DNA from: Reyranella sp.
Lineage (GTDB): Bacteria > Pseudomonadota > Alphaproteobacteria > Reyranellales > Reyranellaceae
Assembly (NCBI RefSeq): GCF_004296935.1
Contig: NZ_SCVH01000166.1
Coordinates: forward strand, 1 to 64,000
Direction of reading: 5' to 3'
DNA: 64,000 nt
The notes beneath the pieces were generated by a model that saw only the letters and a list, made by a program, of their open reading frames with translations, searched no databases and was not told the DNA's origin. Positions 44,353 through 54,807 of this stretch are shown piece by piece. Numbering within the stretch: position 1 is the first letter of the stretch; each line of letters starts with the position of its first letter. Both the position numbers and the translations under genes were made by a program.

Positions 44353-45033
44353 TCACCGCACAATGAACTGCACGATGGCATCCACCACCTGGGCGTCGGC
44401 ACCCATGAAACCGTGCGCCGAGCTGGGGCCGCAGGGATCGCGGCCGCCGCCGCCGCCGCCGATCCACTGCAGGGTGGCGCGGCCGCCCGTCCAGGCGACG
44501 AACGGCTCCACCGCCGCGACCGGCGTGAGGTCGCAGGCGTCCTTGCGGTTGGCCATCACCAGCGTCGGCGGCAATACGGTGGGCGTCTTCAGCGCTTCCT
44601 GCGCCGGCAGCTTGCCGGGCGCCATCAGCGAGCCCGAGATCAGGACCAGCGTGTCGGGCTTGGCGCCACGACCGACGCCGGTGGCGGCGAAGAACACGCC
44701 GGCGCTGACGCCGATCAGCGCCACTGGCTCCTTCACCTTGCGCATGTACTCGATCGCCTGGCCGAGTCGCGTGCCGTGCGGCACGGTGAGGGTGGCGATG
44801 CCGCGGGCATTCAGCGCCGCGCGGTTGCGCAGCAATGGATCGTTGGGATCGATGCCGCCCTTCCCAGGCACCAGCACGGCGCTCGCCCGGGCGTTGGGCG
44901 GCACGTGCAGGAAGGCCTCCTTGTCGCCGATCGTGACGCTCTGCTGGGCCTGCGCTGTCGCCCCGAGCAGGATCAGGCAGGAGGCGGTCAAGGCAAGGAG
45001 CGAGGCGCCCGCAGGGATCAGCTTCAGCAACAT
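44353..45033 (-). CDS. Exported alpha/beta hydrolase-like protein
   Basis: The 226-residue product has a signal peptide ending near GATAQAQ. The fold is alpha/beta-hydrolase-like: ASAVLVPGKGGIDPNDPLL, then VALIGVSAGVFFAATGVG with the nucleophile elbow GVSAG, and a late His in SSAHGFMGAD. The acid residue is not obvious. A run of glycines (WIGGGGGGRDPCGP) is unusual. It starts 29 bases after the CHAT gene stop, so it belongs to the same leftward cluster. Confidence 0.7.
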   Translation of the reverse strand: MLLKLIPAGASLLALTASCLILLGATAQAQQSVTIGDKEAFLHVPPNARASAVLVPGKGGIDPNDPLLRNRAALNARGIATLTVPHGTRLGQAIEYMRKVKEPVALIGVSAGVFFAATGVGRGAKPDTLVLISGSLMAPGKLPAQEALKTPTVLPPTLVMANRKDACDLTPVAAVEPFVAWTGGRATLQWIGGGGGGRDPCGPSSAHGFMGADAQVVDAIVQFIVR

Positions 45034-45062
45034 GTCGTCCGTCCTTTCGTGAAGCGTTCGGA

Positions 45063-48000
45063 TCAGCCACCGTCGCCGATGATGCTGTAGGGCGCCCAGA
45101 ACAGCGGATGGGCATAGGTGAACAGGGGCTTGCCCTTGTCGTCGAGATAGCCCGGGCCATCCATCACGCCCAGCATTGCCAGGCGCAGCGCTTCGGCGCG
45201 GGCCAGCTTCGGGTCGGCCGCCTGGCGGCGGAAGATGTCGGTCACCAGTTCGCGCGCGGACTGCGAATGCACCGACCAGTTGGTCACCAGGATGGCGCGT
45301 GTGCCGGCATAGAAGAAGGCGCGGCCCAGCCCTGAAGCCGCTTCGGCGCCCGCGCCGTCGCCCGCGCCGGTGTTGCAGGCCGAGAGCACGACCCAGTCGG
45401 CGTCAAGCTTGAGGGCGAGGATCTCGTCGAGGGTCAGCAGACCGTCGCCCGGCTGGCCGGTGACATCGGGCGCGGAGAGCGCGAGCGCGGGCTGATGCAG
45501 GCCGTCCAATTCGCCGGGGACGAGTCCGTGGGTGGCGAACATGACGACGCGATAGTTCGAGAGGTCGGTCCGCTTCACGGTCTCTTCGTCGGCGGACTTG
45601 CCCATGTTGAGGACATGCGCCGGGTCGGAACGTAGGGCCAGCGCAACCGATCGCAGTTCATCGGCGGTATCGGGCAACCGCGGCAATTCGCTGATGCCGG
45701 CGCTGGCGAGCCCCTCGGTGCGCGGCGACGAGCGGCGGTCGAGCGGTGTGTCCCGCGACGAACCCGACGTCGCCGGCGTCGACGACTCCAGCTTCTGGGC
45801 CTCGGTCGCTTGCTGCCGATTGAAGAAGGGATCGCCGAAGCCGATCACGGGCTCGCGCTTCGCCGAGCCCGGCTGCAGCTGGCGCAGCGTCCGCAACGCC
45901 GCCGCCGACGGCATCATGGTGACGGCGTGGGTTCGCGCCAGCCACGCCACCTTGCGATAGTTGGCGAAGGCCGTTCCGGCATCCGTCGCGGCCACGACCG
46001 GCTCGACCGGCAAGGCGCCCAGCGGCAACAGACCGAGCGAGCCGTTGGTCGCCACAATCAGGTTGCGCGCGGGTTTCCACGCCGCCTCGACGGGTTTCAA
46101 CAGCAGCGCATAGAGGTCGTAGGCGAGCGCCGTATCGTAAGCGGGAATTTCGGCGATGGTCGACGCATTCGGTTCGAGCGACTCGCGCAGCTTGCGGATC
46201 CTGGCCTCGATCTCCTGCGGTGGCGCCGCAATCTCGGCGAACAGCACCGGCCCCTCCTTGGGCACCGCCCAGACGAAATCCTTGTCGCGGCCGAAGTAGA
46301 AGGACAGGAACGTCTCACCTGTACGCAGGGCATTTCTCGTCTGTTCGACGGTGGCGGGCTTGGGATCGATCAGTTCGGCGTAGTCGGGAAAGCGCACCCC
46401 GATCTCGAGGCGCGCGGCCTCGTGCTCCCGGCCGAGCCGGGCAATCTGCTCGCGCAGCTGCGCCACGCTCGCCTCGTCGCGTCCGCTCACCGGCAAGGAC
46501 AGGAGATTGTTGAGGGTTCCGAGGCTGGCCCCCATCTGCTTGCGCAGGTCCTGCTCGTGGCGGGTCAGCGCCGACAGCACCGGGTCGTTGGAGGTGACGC
46601 GGGCGCTGGCCGCGGCGACGGCCGTTCCGACCGAGCGTCCCCGGACAGTGTCGGCGAGCGCGAAGGTGGTGGCGGCCGTGTCGGCCGAGGCTGGCCCGCG
46701 TGCCAACAGGCCGATATAGGCTTCGACGATGTTGCGGACCTGCAGATGCCGGGCGGCAACCGTCGAGCTGTCGTCGTCCTCTGCGGCCCGCGACTGGGAG
46801 GCCAGCACCGGGATGGCGGCCCGGAATTCCTCCAGCGCGGCCGGATCGCGACCGAGCCGAGCCAGACCTTCCGCCAGGATGCCGCGCGCGATGGCGTAGT
46901 TGATGTGGTTTTCGCCGACCCGCCGCCTCTGGAGGGCGATCATCTCCCTCGCCCTATCGACGCCCGCCACAAGCTGTCCCGTATTGTAGAGCGTGTAGAT
47001 CCGGGCGGGTGTCAGCCTCACGAAGTCCCTGCGGTCGGATTCCCAACCCGCCGTGGCCTTGTCGATGGCGGCCTGAACCTCGGCGGCCTCGGACCAGCGG
47101 CCTTGAAAGTACAAGGTCGATGCGAGCTGATTGAGAGGGGCAACGAACGTAAATGAGTCTTCGGCAAAGCCGATGGTACGGAGTGTCTCGACCGCGATTC
47201 GGGCCAGCCGTTCGGCTTCCGGATAGCGGCCCTGCTGGATCAGCACCTCGGCGAGCCGCGAGACGAAGGTCAAGGTGACTGGATGGTATCTTCCTGCCCG
47301 TCCGAGCTGGCTGAGCAGGGCCCGGCGGACGTCGACTTCGGCTTCGGCGACGCGACCCTGCAGCGCCTTGGCCCGCCCGAGCCTCACGACGGTCGCGTCG
47401 ATGGTGCGCAGGAAGCTGGCGCGCGGCGGCGTGTCCGGCCATTTGTCCGACTTCTCCATCGAGTCGCGCCGCGCCACCTCCGATTTTGCGTAAGCCGCTT
47501 CGGATTCGGCATGCCGGCCCAGTCCTCCGAGATACCAGGCGCGGGCGAATTCGAGATCGGCCTCGAAGCTGCTGTCGACCAGGGCAGCCTTCGGACCGTT
47601 CCGCTTGGCCTCGAAGAAGGCGTCGCTTTTTGCCAGATAGGCTTCCGCCGACTTGAAGTCGCCCAGGGACACGAGGTGGGTGATTATGTGCCGGTAAATG
47701 TTGAGCAATGCCTGGTCGGTCCAGCCGCTCGTCGGGTGGGCCTTCTCCATCTCCGTCAGCAAGACGAGGGCCGGCTTGGGATCGCCGAGGAAACCACCGG
47801 TGTATTGAGCGGCGATGAATTGCTGCTGGGTAAACACGTTCCGCGACAGCTTCCGGCGGAGCTCCACCGACTTCTCGGCATCGGCGATGGCCTCGAGCCC
47901 GCGGCCGAGTTCCGAGCGTGCGAGGGCCCGGTCGAAATAGAACGCGGCCAGGGCGCCGTCGTTCAGGCCGGTGGCGGGCTCCGCCGAAGCTCGGGCCTGC

Positions 48001-48161
48001 AGTCTCGCCACGCGCGCGGGGTCAGGCTTCTCCTGGTCCAGAATGGCCGCGATGTCGGCGACGCTGCGCGGCGGAGCAACGAAGGCCGGGGCCTGTTGGG
48101 CGATGGCGGCAAGAGGCGCGAGGGCAACGAACACCAGGCCGAGAACGACGCCGAATTTCAT
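45063..48161 (-). CDS. Exported TPR-CHAT domain (caspase-like) protein
   Basis: The 1032-residue protein starts with a signal peptide (MKFGVVLGLVFVALAPLAAI). TPR-like helical repeats cover about residues 45-480, then a linker. The C-terminal CHAT domain has the catalytic His in MFATHGL (residue 878) and Cys in VVLSACNTGAGDGAG (residue 929), both intact. CHAT proteins are clan CD peptidases related to separases and caspases. Export to the periplasm separates this one from the cytoplasmic CRISPR-linked CHAT proteases. ATG 48161 is chosen since the open frame beyond is antisense-like shadow of the kinase gene. Confidence 0.92.
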   Translation of the reverse strand: MKFGVVLGLVFVALAPLAAIAQQAPAFVAPPRSVADIAAILDQEKPDPARVARLQARASAEPATGLNDGALAAFYFDRALARSELGRGLEAIADAEKSVELRRKLSRNVFTQQQFIAAQYTGGFLGDPKPALVLLTEMEKAHPTSGWTDQALLNIYRHIITHLVSLGDFKSAEAYLAKSDAFFEAKRNGPKAALVDSSFEADLEFARAWYLGGLGRHAESEAAYAKSEVARRDSMEKSDKWPDTPPRASFLRTIDATVVRLGRAKALQGRVAEAEVDVRRALLSQLGRAGRYHPVTLTFVSRLAEVLIQQGRYPEAERLARIAVETLRTIGFAEDSFTFVAPLNQLASTLYFQGRWSEAAEVQAAIDKATAGWESDRRDFVRLTPARIYTLYNTGQLVAGVDRAREMIALQRRRVGENHINYAIARGILAEGLARLGRDPAALEEFRAAIPVLASQSRAAEDDDSSTVAARHLQVRNIVEAYIGLLARGPASADTAATTFALADTVRGRSVGTAVAAASARVTSNDPVLSALTRHEQDLRKQMGASLGTLNNLLSLPVSGRDEASVAQLREQIARLGREHEAARLEIGVRFPDYAELIDPKPATVEQTRNALRTGETFLSFYFGRDKDFVWAVPKEGPVLFAEIAAPPQEIEARIRKLRESLEPNASTIAEIPAYDTALAYDLYALLLKPVEAAWKPARNLIVATNGSLGLLPLGALPVEPVVAATDAGTAFANYRKVAWLARTHAVTMMPSAAALRTLRQLQPGSAKREPVIGFGDPFFNRQQATEAQKLESSTPATSGSSRDTPLDRRSSPRTEGLASAGISELPRLPDTADELRSVALALRSDPAHVLNMGKSADEETVKRTDLSNYRVVMFATHGLVPGELDGLHQPALALSAPDVTGQPGDGLLTLDEILALKLDADWVVLSACNTGAGDGAGAEAASGLGRAFFYAGTRAILVTNWSVHSQSARELVTDIFRRQAADPKLARAEALRLAMLGVMDGPGYLDDKGKPLFTYAHPLFWAPYSIIGDGG

Positions 48162-48265
48162 GGGTGCTGTCAGCCTTGCCCGGGGGGAAGCGTACAGATC
48201 GAAGCGTAGCCGGATTCTGCTGCCTTGGCGAAGATTCTTGTCCGGCGACGGGATCGTCGAGCGCC

Positions 48266-51200
48266 TCACCCGGCGCCGAGCGCGGCCTCGACCAGCTTCC
48301 ACTCGGCCAACAGCTCGGCCACGTCGGCGGGGCTGGCGGAATCTTCCAGCTTTGCCGCGATGTCGCCGAGGTGCACGGCGCCTGCCGCCCGCGCCGCGCC
48401 CTTGAGCTTGTGCGCGAGGTCGGTGAGCCGGGCGACATCGCCTTGGGTTGCCGCGATCTCGGCCACGACGGTTGCCGCCGAGGCGCGGAAGCGGCCGAGC
48501 AGGCGGTCGATCGTCGCCCGGTTGTCGCCGAACATGTGGGCGAGGACCGATCGATCGATCGGGTCGCGTGGCGGGTCGCTGAGCGGGCTCGTGCCGCCGG
48601 CGTTGCCGGATGAGGTGTCCGCCGGCTCGCCCATCCAGCGTTCGATCTCCTGCCGCAGCCGGTCGAGCGTCAAGGGCTTGGTCAGGTAGCCATCCATGCC
48701 GGCGGCCAGGCAGCGGTCGGCCTCGCCCTTCAGGGCATTGGCCGTCAGCGCGATGATCGGCGTCCGCCGCCCGGCGCGGCTCAGTGCCTCCTCGGCGCGG
48801 ATGTGGCGGGTGAGTTCGAAGCCGTCCATGTCGGGCATGTGGATGTCGGTCAGCAGCAGCGCATAGGGTCGTTCGCGCCAGCGCGCGAGCGCTTCCAGCC
48901 CGTCCTCCGCGGTGTCGACCGGCACCCCCAGGATCTCGAGCTGGCCCGTCAGCACTTCGAGGTTCACCGGGTAGTCGTCGACCGCCAGCACCCGGCCGGC
49001 GATGGCCTGGTTCTCGACGATGGGCTGCGCTGTCGCGGCCTGCCCGTCCGCGGCATCCGGCAAGGCGAGATCGAGCGTGACGGTGAAGACCGATCCCTTG
49101 CCCGGGGTGCTTTCGACGCGGGCGTCGCCGCCCATGAGCTCGGCCAGCCGGCGCACGATCGAGAGGCCGAGGCCGGTGCCGCCATAGCGCCGCGTCGTCG
49201 AGCTGTCGGCCTGCGAAAAGGGCTGGAACATGCGCGCCACCTGCTCCGCCGTCATGCCGATGCCGGTGTCGGAGACCGACAGGGCGACGCGGACCCGCCG
49301 GCCGGCGACCGACAGCGCCCGCACCGAGATGCGGATTTCGCCCGCTTCCGTGAACTTGATGGCGTTGCCCACCAGATTGAACAGGATCTGGCGGACGCGC
49401 GTGGCGTCGCCGCGCAGCAGATCCGGCGTGCCGGGCTCGATCGCGGTCGCGATGGCGAGGCCGCGACGCTCGGCCTGGACGGACAGCGTATCGGCCGTGC
49501 CCTCGACGAGGGCGCGCAGCAGGAACGGCGCCTCCTCGAGTTCCATGCGGCCGGCCTCGATCTTCGAGAAGTCGAGCACGTCGTCGATGATCCGCAGCAG
49601 CGCCGTCGCCGAGGTCCGCATGGTCGTCACCAGCCTCTTCTGGCGGTCGTCGAGCGGCTCGCGTTCCAGTAGCTCGGCGGTGCCCATGACGCCGTTCATC
49701 GGTGTCCGGATCTCGTGGCTGATGGTGGCGAGGAAGGTCGACTTGGCCTGGTTGGCCGCCTCCGCGGCGTCGCGCGCCCGCTCGAGCTCGGTCTGCCGCC
49801 GCTTGAGCTCGGTGATGTTGCGGTAGATGCCGAGCGTGCGGCCATCGCCCACGGGCCGGAAGTTGAACTCGACGTGGGTTCCCGAGGGCATCATGCGTTC
49901 GAACTGGCAACCGGCGGGGTCGAGGATGCGCGCCACTCGTTCCTCGATCGAGAGGGTCTTGCCGTCGACGACGACCTGATCGCCAGCCTCGATCTGCAGC
50001 CGCACAAGTTGAGGCAGCGTGAGGTTGCGCGCCGCTTCTTCCGGGATTCCGAACTCCTCGCGGACCGCGTTGTTCATGAAGGCGACGCGGCCGTCGGCCT
50101 GGAACAGGCTGATGCCGTCCGTCATGGTCTCCAGGATGGTGCTCGTGAGCTTGTGCGCCGAGGCGACCTCGTCGCGCGCGAGCTCGAGGTCGGCCTGCCG
50201 GCGCTTGAGGTCCGAGATATCGCGGACGACGACCATCGTGTTGCCCTCGCCGACCGGTCGAAAGGCGAACTCGACATGGCGGCCGGACGGCAACATCCGG
50301 TCGGAGCGGCTGCCCTTGGGATCGACACACAGGGCCAGCCGCTGCTCGAGCGTCAGCTGCGTGCCGTCGGAAGCGTAGAGGTGATCGCCAACGGCCATCT
50401 GGGCGCGAATGATGTCGTCCAGCCTGATGGGACTGGGCAGCGAATCCTCGGCAATCCCCAGCGCCTTTGCCGACACCTCGCGGTTGGAATAGACCAGCCG
50501 GCGCTGCTGGTCGAAGACGCTGATGCCGATGGGCACGCCCTTGAGGATCGCGGCCATCAGGTCCTGGGTCGCCGCGACTTCGTCGCGCGCCTTGGCGAGT
50601 TCACGCTGCTTGTGCTTGAGGTTGGTGATGTCGCGATAGATGCCCAGCGTGCGGCCCTCGCCGATCGGCATGAACTGGAACTCGACATGGCGGCCCGAGA
50701 GCAGCTCACGATCGAAGCGGCTGCCCTCAGGCGCCAGAACGCGCGCCAGCCGCTCCTCGACCGAGAGGGACCTGCCATCGACGATGACCTGGTCGCCCGC
50801 CTTCTCCTGGGCGGCAATCACCTCCGAGAGGTTGATGCCGGGCTGGATGATCACCCCGGCGAAGCCGAACAGCTCGCTCATCATCTTGTTGGAATAGACG
50901 ATGCGCTGGCCTTCCAGCAGCACGACCCCCTCCGGCATGCCGTCGAGGACGACGCTCAGCAGTCGCTGGATGGATTCCACCCTGTCGAGGGCGCGCTCCA
51001 GCGAGACCTGGCGCTGCTTCAGGTCGGTGATGTCGCGGTAGATACCCACCCTCTTGCCGTCGCTCAGCGGGCGATAGAAGCGCTCGATGTGCCGCCCCGA
51101 GGGAAGCACGCGTTCGATACGCTCGCCCGCCGGATCGAGGATGCGCGCCAGTCTTTCCTCGACCGATAGCGCCTTGCCCTCGACGACCACGCGCTCGCCG

Positions 51201-51877
51201 GCGTCATGCTGGTACTGCAGGAGTGCGACGAGCTTCTTGCCTTGAATGGCCGCTGCCGAGCTCACTCCGAAATAGTCGCGCAGCGCCTTGTTCGAATAGA
51301 GGAGCTGCTGGTCCGAACCGAACAGAACGACGCCGTCAGTCAGGCTGTCGAGCACTTCGCTCAACGATGCCCGCGCCGCCGCCGTCTCGGCATGCGCCTG
51401 TCCCAGCTCCTTTTCCCGCAGCTTCAATTCGGTGATGTCGCGGCAGACGCAAAGCGTGCGTCCGCCGTCCAGGGGACGGAACACGATCTCACCGTGGCGG
51501 CCATGTGGCAGCTTGCGTTCGAACCGGCTGCCCTGGGGAACGAGGATGTGGGCCAACCGCTCCTCGATGGACAACACCCTGCCGTCGACGGTCGCCACGT
51601 CGCCGGCGGCCTCTCGGGCCCGCAGGATATCCTCGGCTTTCGTGCCCGCCGGCACGGGCCCGACATCCAGGAAGTCCTGCGCCGCCTTGTTGATGTGGAC
51701 CAGCCGGCGGTCGGCGTCGAACAGGGCGATGCCGTCCGTCATGTTCTCGCACAGGGTTTTCATGAGGTCGCGCACGGCGGCAAGTTCCGCGCGCGCCTCG
51801 CGAAGCTGGGCTTGTGCCGTCGCTGCATCGCTGGCGTTCGGCGGTTCGTTGGCAGTCGAATTTCGGTTGTCGGACAT
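48266..51877 (-). CDS. Hybrid sensor histidine kinase with five tandem PAS-like modules
   Basis: The 1203-residue cytoplasmic protein has no membrane helix. Five similar PAS-like modules of about 135 residues end near residues 150, 283, 418, 555 and 690. Each carries a variant of [16 protein letters not shown] and a closing GIYRDITxLKxRQ. HisKA follows with His722 in [10 protein letters not shown], then HATPase ([31 protein letters not shown]). A receiver has Asp1010 in [13 protein letters not shown], and the Hpt domain has His1156 in [13 protein letters not shown]. It can run a complete phosphorelay. It heads the leftward cluster with the CHAT and cyclase genes. Confidence 0.93.
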   Translation of the reverse strand: MSDNRNSTANEPPNASDAATAQAQLREARAELAAVRDLMKTLCENMTDGIALFDADRRLVHINKAAQDFLDVGPVPAGTKAEDILRAREAAGDVATVDGRVLSIEERLAHILVPQGSRFERKLPHGRHGEIVFRPLDGGRTLCVCRDITELKLREKELGQAHAETAAARASLSEVLDSLTDGVVLFGSDQQLLYSNKALRDYFGVSSAAAIQGKKLVALLQYQHDAGERVVVEGKALSVEERLARILDPAGERIERVLPSGRHIERFYRPLSDGKRVGIYRDITDLKQRQVSLERALDRVESIQRLLSVVLDGMPEGVVLLEGQRIVYSNKMMSELFGFAGVIIQPGINLSEVIAAQEKAGDQVIVDGRSLSVEERLARVLAPEGSRFDRELLSGRHVEFQFMPIGEGRTLGIYRDITNLKHKQRELAKARDEVAATQDLMAAILKGVPIGISVFDQQRRLVYSNREVSAKALGIAEDSLPSPIRLDDIIRAQMAVGDHLYASDGTQLTLEQRLALCVDPKGSRSDRMLPSGRHVEFAFRPVGEGNTMVVVRDISDLKRRQADLELARDEVASAHKLTSTILETMTDGISLFQADGRVAFMNNAVREEFGIPEEAARNLTLPQLVRLQIEAGDQVVVDGKTLSIEERVARILDPAGCQFERMMPSGTHVEFNFRPVGDGRTLGIYRNITELKRRQTELERARDAAEAANQAKSTFLATISHEIRTPMNGVMGTAELLEREPLDDRQKRLVTTMRTSATALLRIIDDVLDFSKIEAGRMELEEAPFLLRALVEGTADTLSVQAERRGLAIATAIEPGTPDLLRGDATRVRQILFNLVGNAIKFTEAGEIRISVRALSVAGRRVRVALSVSDTGIGMTAEQVARMFQPFSQADSSTTRRYGGTGLGLSIVRRLAELMGGDARVESTPGKGSVFTVTLDLALPDAADGQAATAQPIVENQAIAGRVLAVDDYPVNLEVLTGQLEILGVPVDTAEDGLEALARWRERPYALLLTDIHMPDMDGFELTRHIRAEEALSRAGRRTPIIALTANALKGEADRCLAAGMDGYLTKPLTLDRLRQEIERWMGEPADTSSGNAGGTSPLSDPPRDPIDRSVLAHMFGDNRATIDRLLGRFRASAATVVAEIAATQGDVARLTDLAHKLKGAARAAGAVHLGDIAAKLEDSASPADVAELLAEWKLVEAALGAG

Positions 51878-52106
51878 GATGCCTTTTACGCCCTCCCCCG
51901 TTTCCCCTTTGTAACGCGCCGGGCCGGAAATGTTTCGTGGGTTACGCGAGCCCCGGCGGGCGTTCCGCCCCGTCCTTCCGTCACGCCGCGCAACCGGCGA
52001 AACCAATCGGCCGTGTCGCGCAGTCGGCGGGAAATCACGGAGGCCTAGCTTGCTCCCATCGACGGACGGCATCCCGCCGCCCGCCATATCTCAGGGGAGA
52101 GATCCA

Positions 52107-52352
52107 ATGTTTGCCAAGTTCGCCATCGCCACCGCCACTGCCGCCCTTCTCGCCGTCGCTGCCAGCCCGTCGGCCAATGCCCAGCGCGTTTCCGCACCGT
52201 CCATCAACATGAACAAGCCCGCCGTCAGCATTCCCAAGCCGCCGGTCAGCACTCCGGTCGTGAGCGTACCGGCGAAGCCGCCCGTGAGCGTGCCCGCGCC
52301 GAAGCCGCCCTCGAAGCCGACACTGCCGGGCAAGCTGCCGGGCACGAAGTAA
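52107..52352 (+). CDS. Small exported Pro/Val-rich protein
   Basis: The 81-residue product has a signal peptide (MFAKFAIATATAALLAVAAS) followed by a Pro-, Val-, Lys- and Ser-rich mature chain with repeated P-V-S-x-P units. AGGGGAGAG lies nine bases ahead of ATG 52107. It is probably an unstructured cell-envelope protein. No family is recognised. A strong terminator follows. Confidence 0.65.
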   Translation: MFAKFAIATATAALLAVAASPSANAQRVSAPSINMNKPAVSIPKPPVSTPVVSVPAKPPVSVPAPKPPSKPTLPGKLPGTK

Positions 52353-52374
52353 GCCTCGCGGCCTCACGATCAGC

Positions 52375-52399
52375 GGCGCCCCTCGCGGGGCGCCGTTTT
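52375..52399 (+). terminator. Intrinsic terminator
   Basis: GGCGCCCC (52375-52382), loop TCGC, GGGGCGCC (52387-52394), followed by GTTTT. It lies 23 bases after the stop of the small Pro-rich protein. Confidence 0.85.
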
Positions 52400-52524
52400 C
52401 GTTCGAGATCTGGCACCAGATCGATCGCGGCCCGCGCAATCGACGATACACGAAGGCCGGCCCGCGCAATCGGCGTGATACCCGGCACGGTCATGCTGGG
52501 TTCATGCAAGGAAGGATGACGCCG

Positions 52525-52971
52525 ATGCTCCGCTCTCTCGCGCTGCTCTTCATCGCTCTCTTCTTCGGTGGCGAAGCCCGCGCCTTCAGCCCGGAAGGCG
52601 CCACCGCAGCGGTCACCGACTTCGGCGGACGCCATGGTTTTGCGCTCGGTATCACAGGCGTCGACACGGCCCTGTCCGACAATCTCTCCGACGATCGGCT
52701 GACGACGACGCGGATGGCCACGGTTGGCCTCTCGTGGTCGCACGCCGGCTTTTCGCTCGGCGTGTCCGGCGGCCAGATGCACTACACCCAATACGTCATG
52801 CCGAGCTTCACGGTGGGCTCAGCCAGGCTCACCAGCGTCTCGATCGGACACGCGATCGCCGACGTTTCGGGTGGCACGCTCGCGATCGGGCTCAGCGCTC
52901 ACCGTTACTACTTCGACCAGAGTTCGATCGGCCTGGTGGCCGCGAGCTTGCGCTGGTCGCTGAAATTCTGA
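52525..52971 (+). CDS. Exported beta-rich protein of unknown function
   Basis: The 148-residue protein has a signal peptide (LRSLALLFIALFFGGEARAF). The mature part alternates polar and hydrophobic residues and ends in aromatic SLRWSLKF, which suggests a small outer-membrane beta-barrel. GGAAGG nine bases before ATG 52525 favours that start over ATG 52504 or 52516. No family name can be given. It may be the output or neighbour of the response regulator 43 bases downstream. Confidence 0.6.
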   Translation: MLRSLALLFIALFFGGEARAFSPEGATAAVTDFGGRHGFALGITGVDTALSDNLSDDRLTTTRMATVGLSWSHAGFSLGVSGGQMHYTQYVMPSFTVGSARLTSVSIGHAIADVSGGTLAIGLSAHRYYFDQSSIGLVAASLRWSLKF

Positions 52972-53014
52972 AGGGCCTTTCGTATGTAACGGGATTGCGC
53001 TAACTTTTTCCGCA

Positions 53015-53737
53015 GTGGCGAAGCAGAAGGATACGCGTCCCCATATCATCGTCGTCGAGGACGAAGCTTTCCAACGCGAGACGCTGATAGACTTTCTCAA
53101 CGAGAATCATTATCGCGCTTCCGGCGTCGACTCCGGTGCGGCGCTGCGCAAGCTGGTCGAAAAGGACCCTCCGGCTCTCGTGCTGCTCGATCTGCGCCTG
53201 CCCGGCGACGAGGACGGCTTCGTCCTCGCCCGGTTCCTGCGCGAACGCAGCCGCCGCGTGGGCATCATCATGGTGACGGCGAGCGGCGATACGATCGACC
53301 AGGTCGTGGGGCTGGAGACCGGTGCCGACGACTACATCGCCAAGCCCTACGAGCCGCGCGCCCTGCTGGCCCGCATCAAGGCCGTGCTGCGCCGGGCCGG
53401 TGGTGCCGACGCCGCGACGCCGTCGCCGCGCGTGCGCATGGGCAAGTGCCTGCTCGATCTGCAGTCGAGGCGGCTGACGGCGCTCAGCGGCGAGGAAGTC
53501 CCGTTGCGCTCCGGCGAATTCGAGCTCCTGAGGCTGTTTGCCGAGAACCCCAACCGGCCGCTCACGCGCGACTGGCTGCTCGAGACGACCAGCCATCGCG
53601 AGATGGAGGCGTTCGACCGCGCCATCGACATCCGCATCCTGCGAATCCGCCGCAAGATCGAAGCCGATCCGGCGCACCCGACCTGCATCCGCACGGTGCG
53701 CGGCGCCGGCTACATGTTCGTGCCGCCCGAGGACTAG
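53015..53737 (+). CDS. OmpR/PhoB-family response regulator
   Basis: The 240-residue protein has a receiver domain (IIVVEDEAFQRETLIDFL, phosphorylation Asp in LVLLDLRLPGDEDGF, Lys in DDYIAKPYEP) and a winged-helix DNA-binding domain ending RTVRGAGYMFVPPED. The start is GTG 53015. No histidine kinase gene is adjacent in the same direction; the hybrid kinase at 48-52 kb has its own receiver and Hpt domain and could feed this regulator. The last four bases overlap the convergent holA end. Confidence 0.92.
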   Translation: MAKQKDTRPHIIVVEDEAFQRETLIDFLNENHYRASGVDSGAALRKLVEKDPPALVLLDLRLPGDEDGFVLARFLRERSRRVGIIMVTASGDTIDQVVGLETGADDYIAKPYEPRALLARIKAVLRRAGGADAATPSPRVRMGKCLLDLQSRRLTALSGEEVPLRSGEFELLRLFAENPNRPLTRDWLLETTSHREMEAFDRAIDIRILRIRRKIEADPAHPTCIRTVRGAGYMFVPPED

Positions 53738-54780
53738 CGCCGCGCGGCCTTGGCCGATCGTGCCGCCTGCGCCAGGCGCAGGCAGAGCCGCCGGGCGATC
53801 GCCTCGTCGGGAAGGCCGGTGCGCTTGCAGTCGATTTCAGCATCGAGGATCACCGTCAGCGAGGCGCTGAGGCGCGGCAGCGGCCAGGCGCGCAGGTGAC
53901 GCTCGAAGCGCTGGCGCACCGGGCCACCGCGCGGCAGGCCGCGGGCCTTGAACATCGCGGCTTCCATGTTGCCACCCTTGCCGGCATGGGCCGACACGAG
54001 ATGGAGCTGGTCGGCGTGGCGCTGCAGCGAGCGCACGAGCTGCACCGGATGGCCGCCCTCGGAGAAGACGCGGTCGAGCGCGCGGTCGAGCGCCACCAGC
54101 TCGCCATCGAAGGTGGCGGCGATCACGTCGTCGATGCCGATCGCCGCGGTGTCGCCCAGGATGTCGACGGCATCCTCGAGCGTGATCGTTTTGTTGGTGT
54201 CACTGGCTTTGTAGAGCAGCAGCTTGTCGATCTCGCTGCGGGTCTGGCCGCGATCCCCGCCCAGCCGCTCGACGATCCAGGACAACGCATCGGCGTCGAC
54301 GGCGAGGCCCTGGGCGCGGGCCGCACTCTCGACCAGGCCTTCCAGCGCCGCCTCGTTGTCCATGTAGCAGGGCATGGCGGCCAGGCAGGCCTCGGTCTCG
54401 GCCAGCGCGCGCAGGCCGGAGCGCGGCGTAAGGTTGCCGCCCTCGACCACGATCAGCGCGTCGCCGGCGGTGGCAGCCACGAGGTTCTCCAGCGCCGCGA
54501 CCGATTCCTCGCCGGCCGGTCGCACGCGGATGACACGGCGGCCGCCCATCATCGACATGGCGCCGAATTCATCGGCCAGCCGGGCTGGATCGTTCTTCAG
54601 GACGTCGCCCGCGATGTCGACGACGCGGAACGGATCATTGAGGTCCTCGCAGACGGCTTTGGCCAGTGCCACCGCCCGCTCGGCGACCAGGCCGTCGTCG
54701 TTGCCGTAGATCACGACGCCGCGAATCCGCGGATCAGGCTTCTTCAGGAACGCTTCGACCTGGCGCGGCTCGATCTTCAT
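53734..54780 (-). CDS. holA: DNA polymerase III subunit delta HolA
   Basis: The 348-residue protein is the clamp-loader delta subunit. The N-terminus (PDPRIRGVVIYGNDDGLVAE) and ALIVVEGGNLTPRSGLRALA match the AAA+-like HolA fold, and DPARLADEFGAMSMMGGRRV contains the beta-clamp opening element. The C-terminal collar domain follows. It starts 27 bases after the small basic protein gene. In other alphaproteobacteria lptE usually lies immediately upstream; no lptE-like gene is present here. Confidence 0.92.
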   Translation of the reverse strand: MKIEPRQVEAFLKKPDPRIRGVVIYGNDDGLVAERAVALAKAVCEDLNDPFRVVDIAGDVLKNDPARLADEFGAMSMMGGRRVIRVRPAGEESVAALENLVAATAGDALIVVEGGNLTPRSGLRALAETEACLAAMPCYMDNEAALEGLVESAARAQGLAVDADALSWIVERLGGDRGQTRSEIDKLLLYKASDTNKTITLEDAVDILGDTAAIGIDDVIAATFDGELVALDRALDRVFSEGGHPVQLVRSLQRHADQLHLVSAHAGKGGNMEAAMFKARGLPRGGPVRQRFERHLRAWPLPRLSASLTVILDAEIDCKRTGLPDEAIARRLCLRLAQAARSAKAARR

Positions 54781-54807
54781 CTCGACCTGACCCCGGAGAG
54801 GGCGTGA

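Noticed and set aside
45063-50330. A 1755-codon minus-strand frame that would fuse the CHAT protein to a long upstream extension
   Set aside because: The part beyond 48161 runs through the histidine kinase gene in another frame, has Arg/Pro/Gly-rich low-information composition, and the CHAT signal peptide begins at 48161.
49800-51877. CRISPR-like or tandem DNA repeats
   Set aside because: The regular spacing comes from duplicated PAS-like protein modules of about 400 bases, not short direct repeats with spacers.
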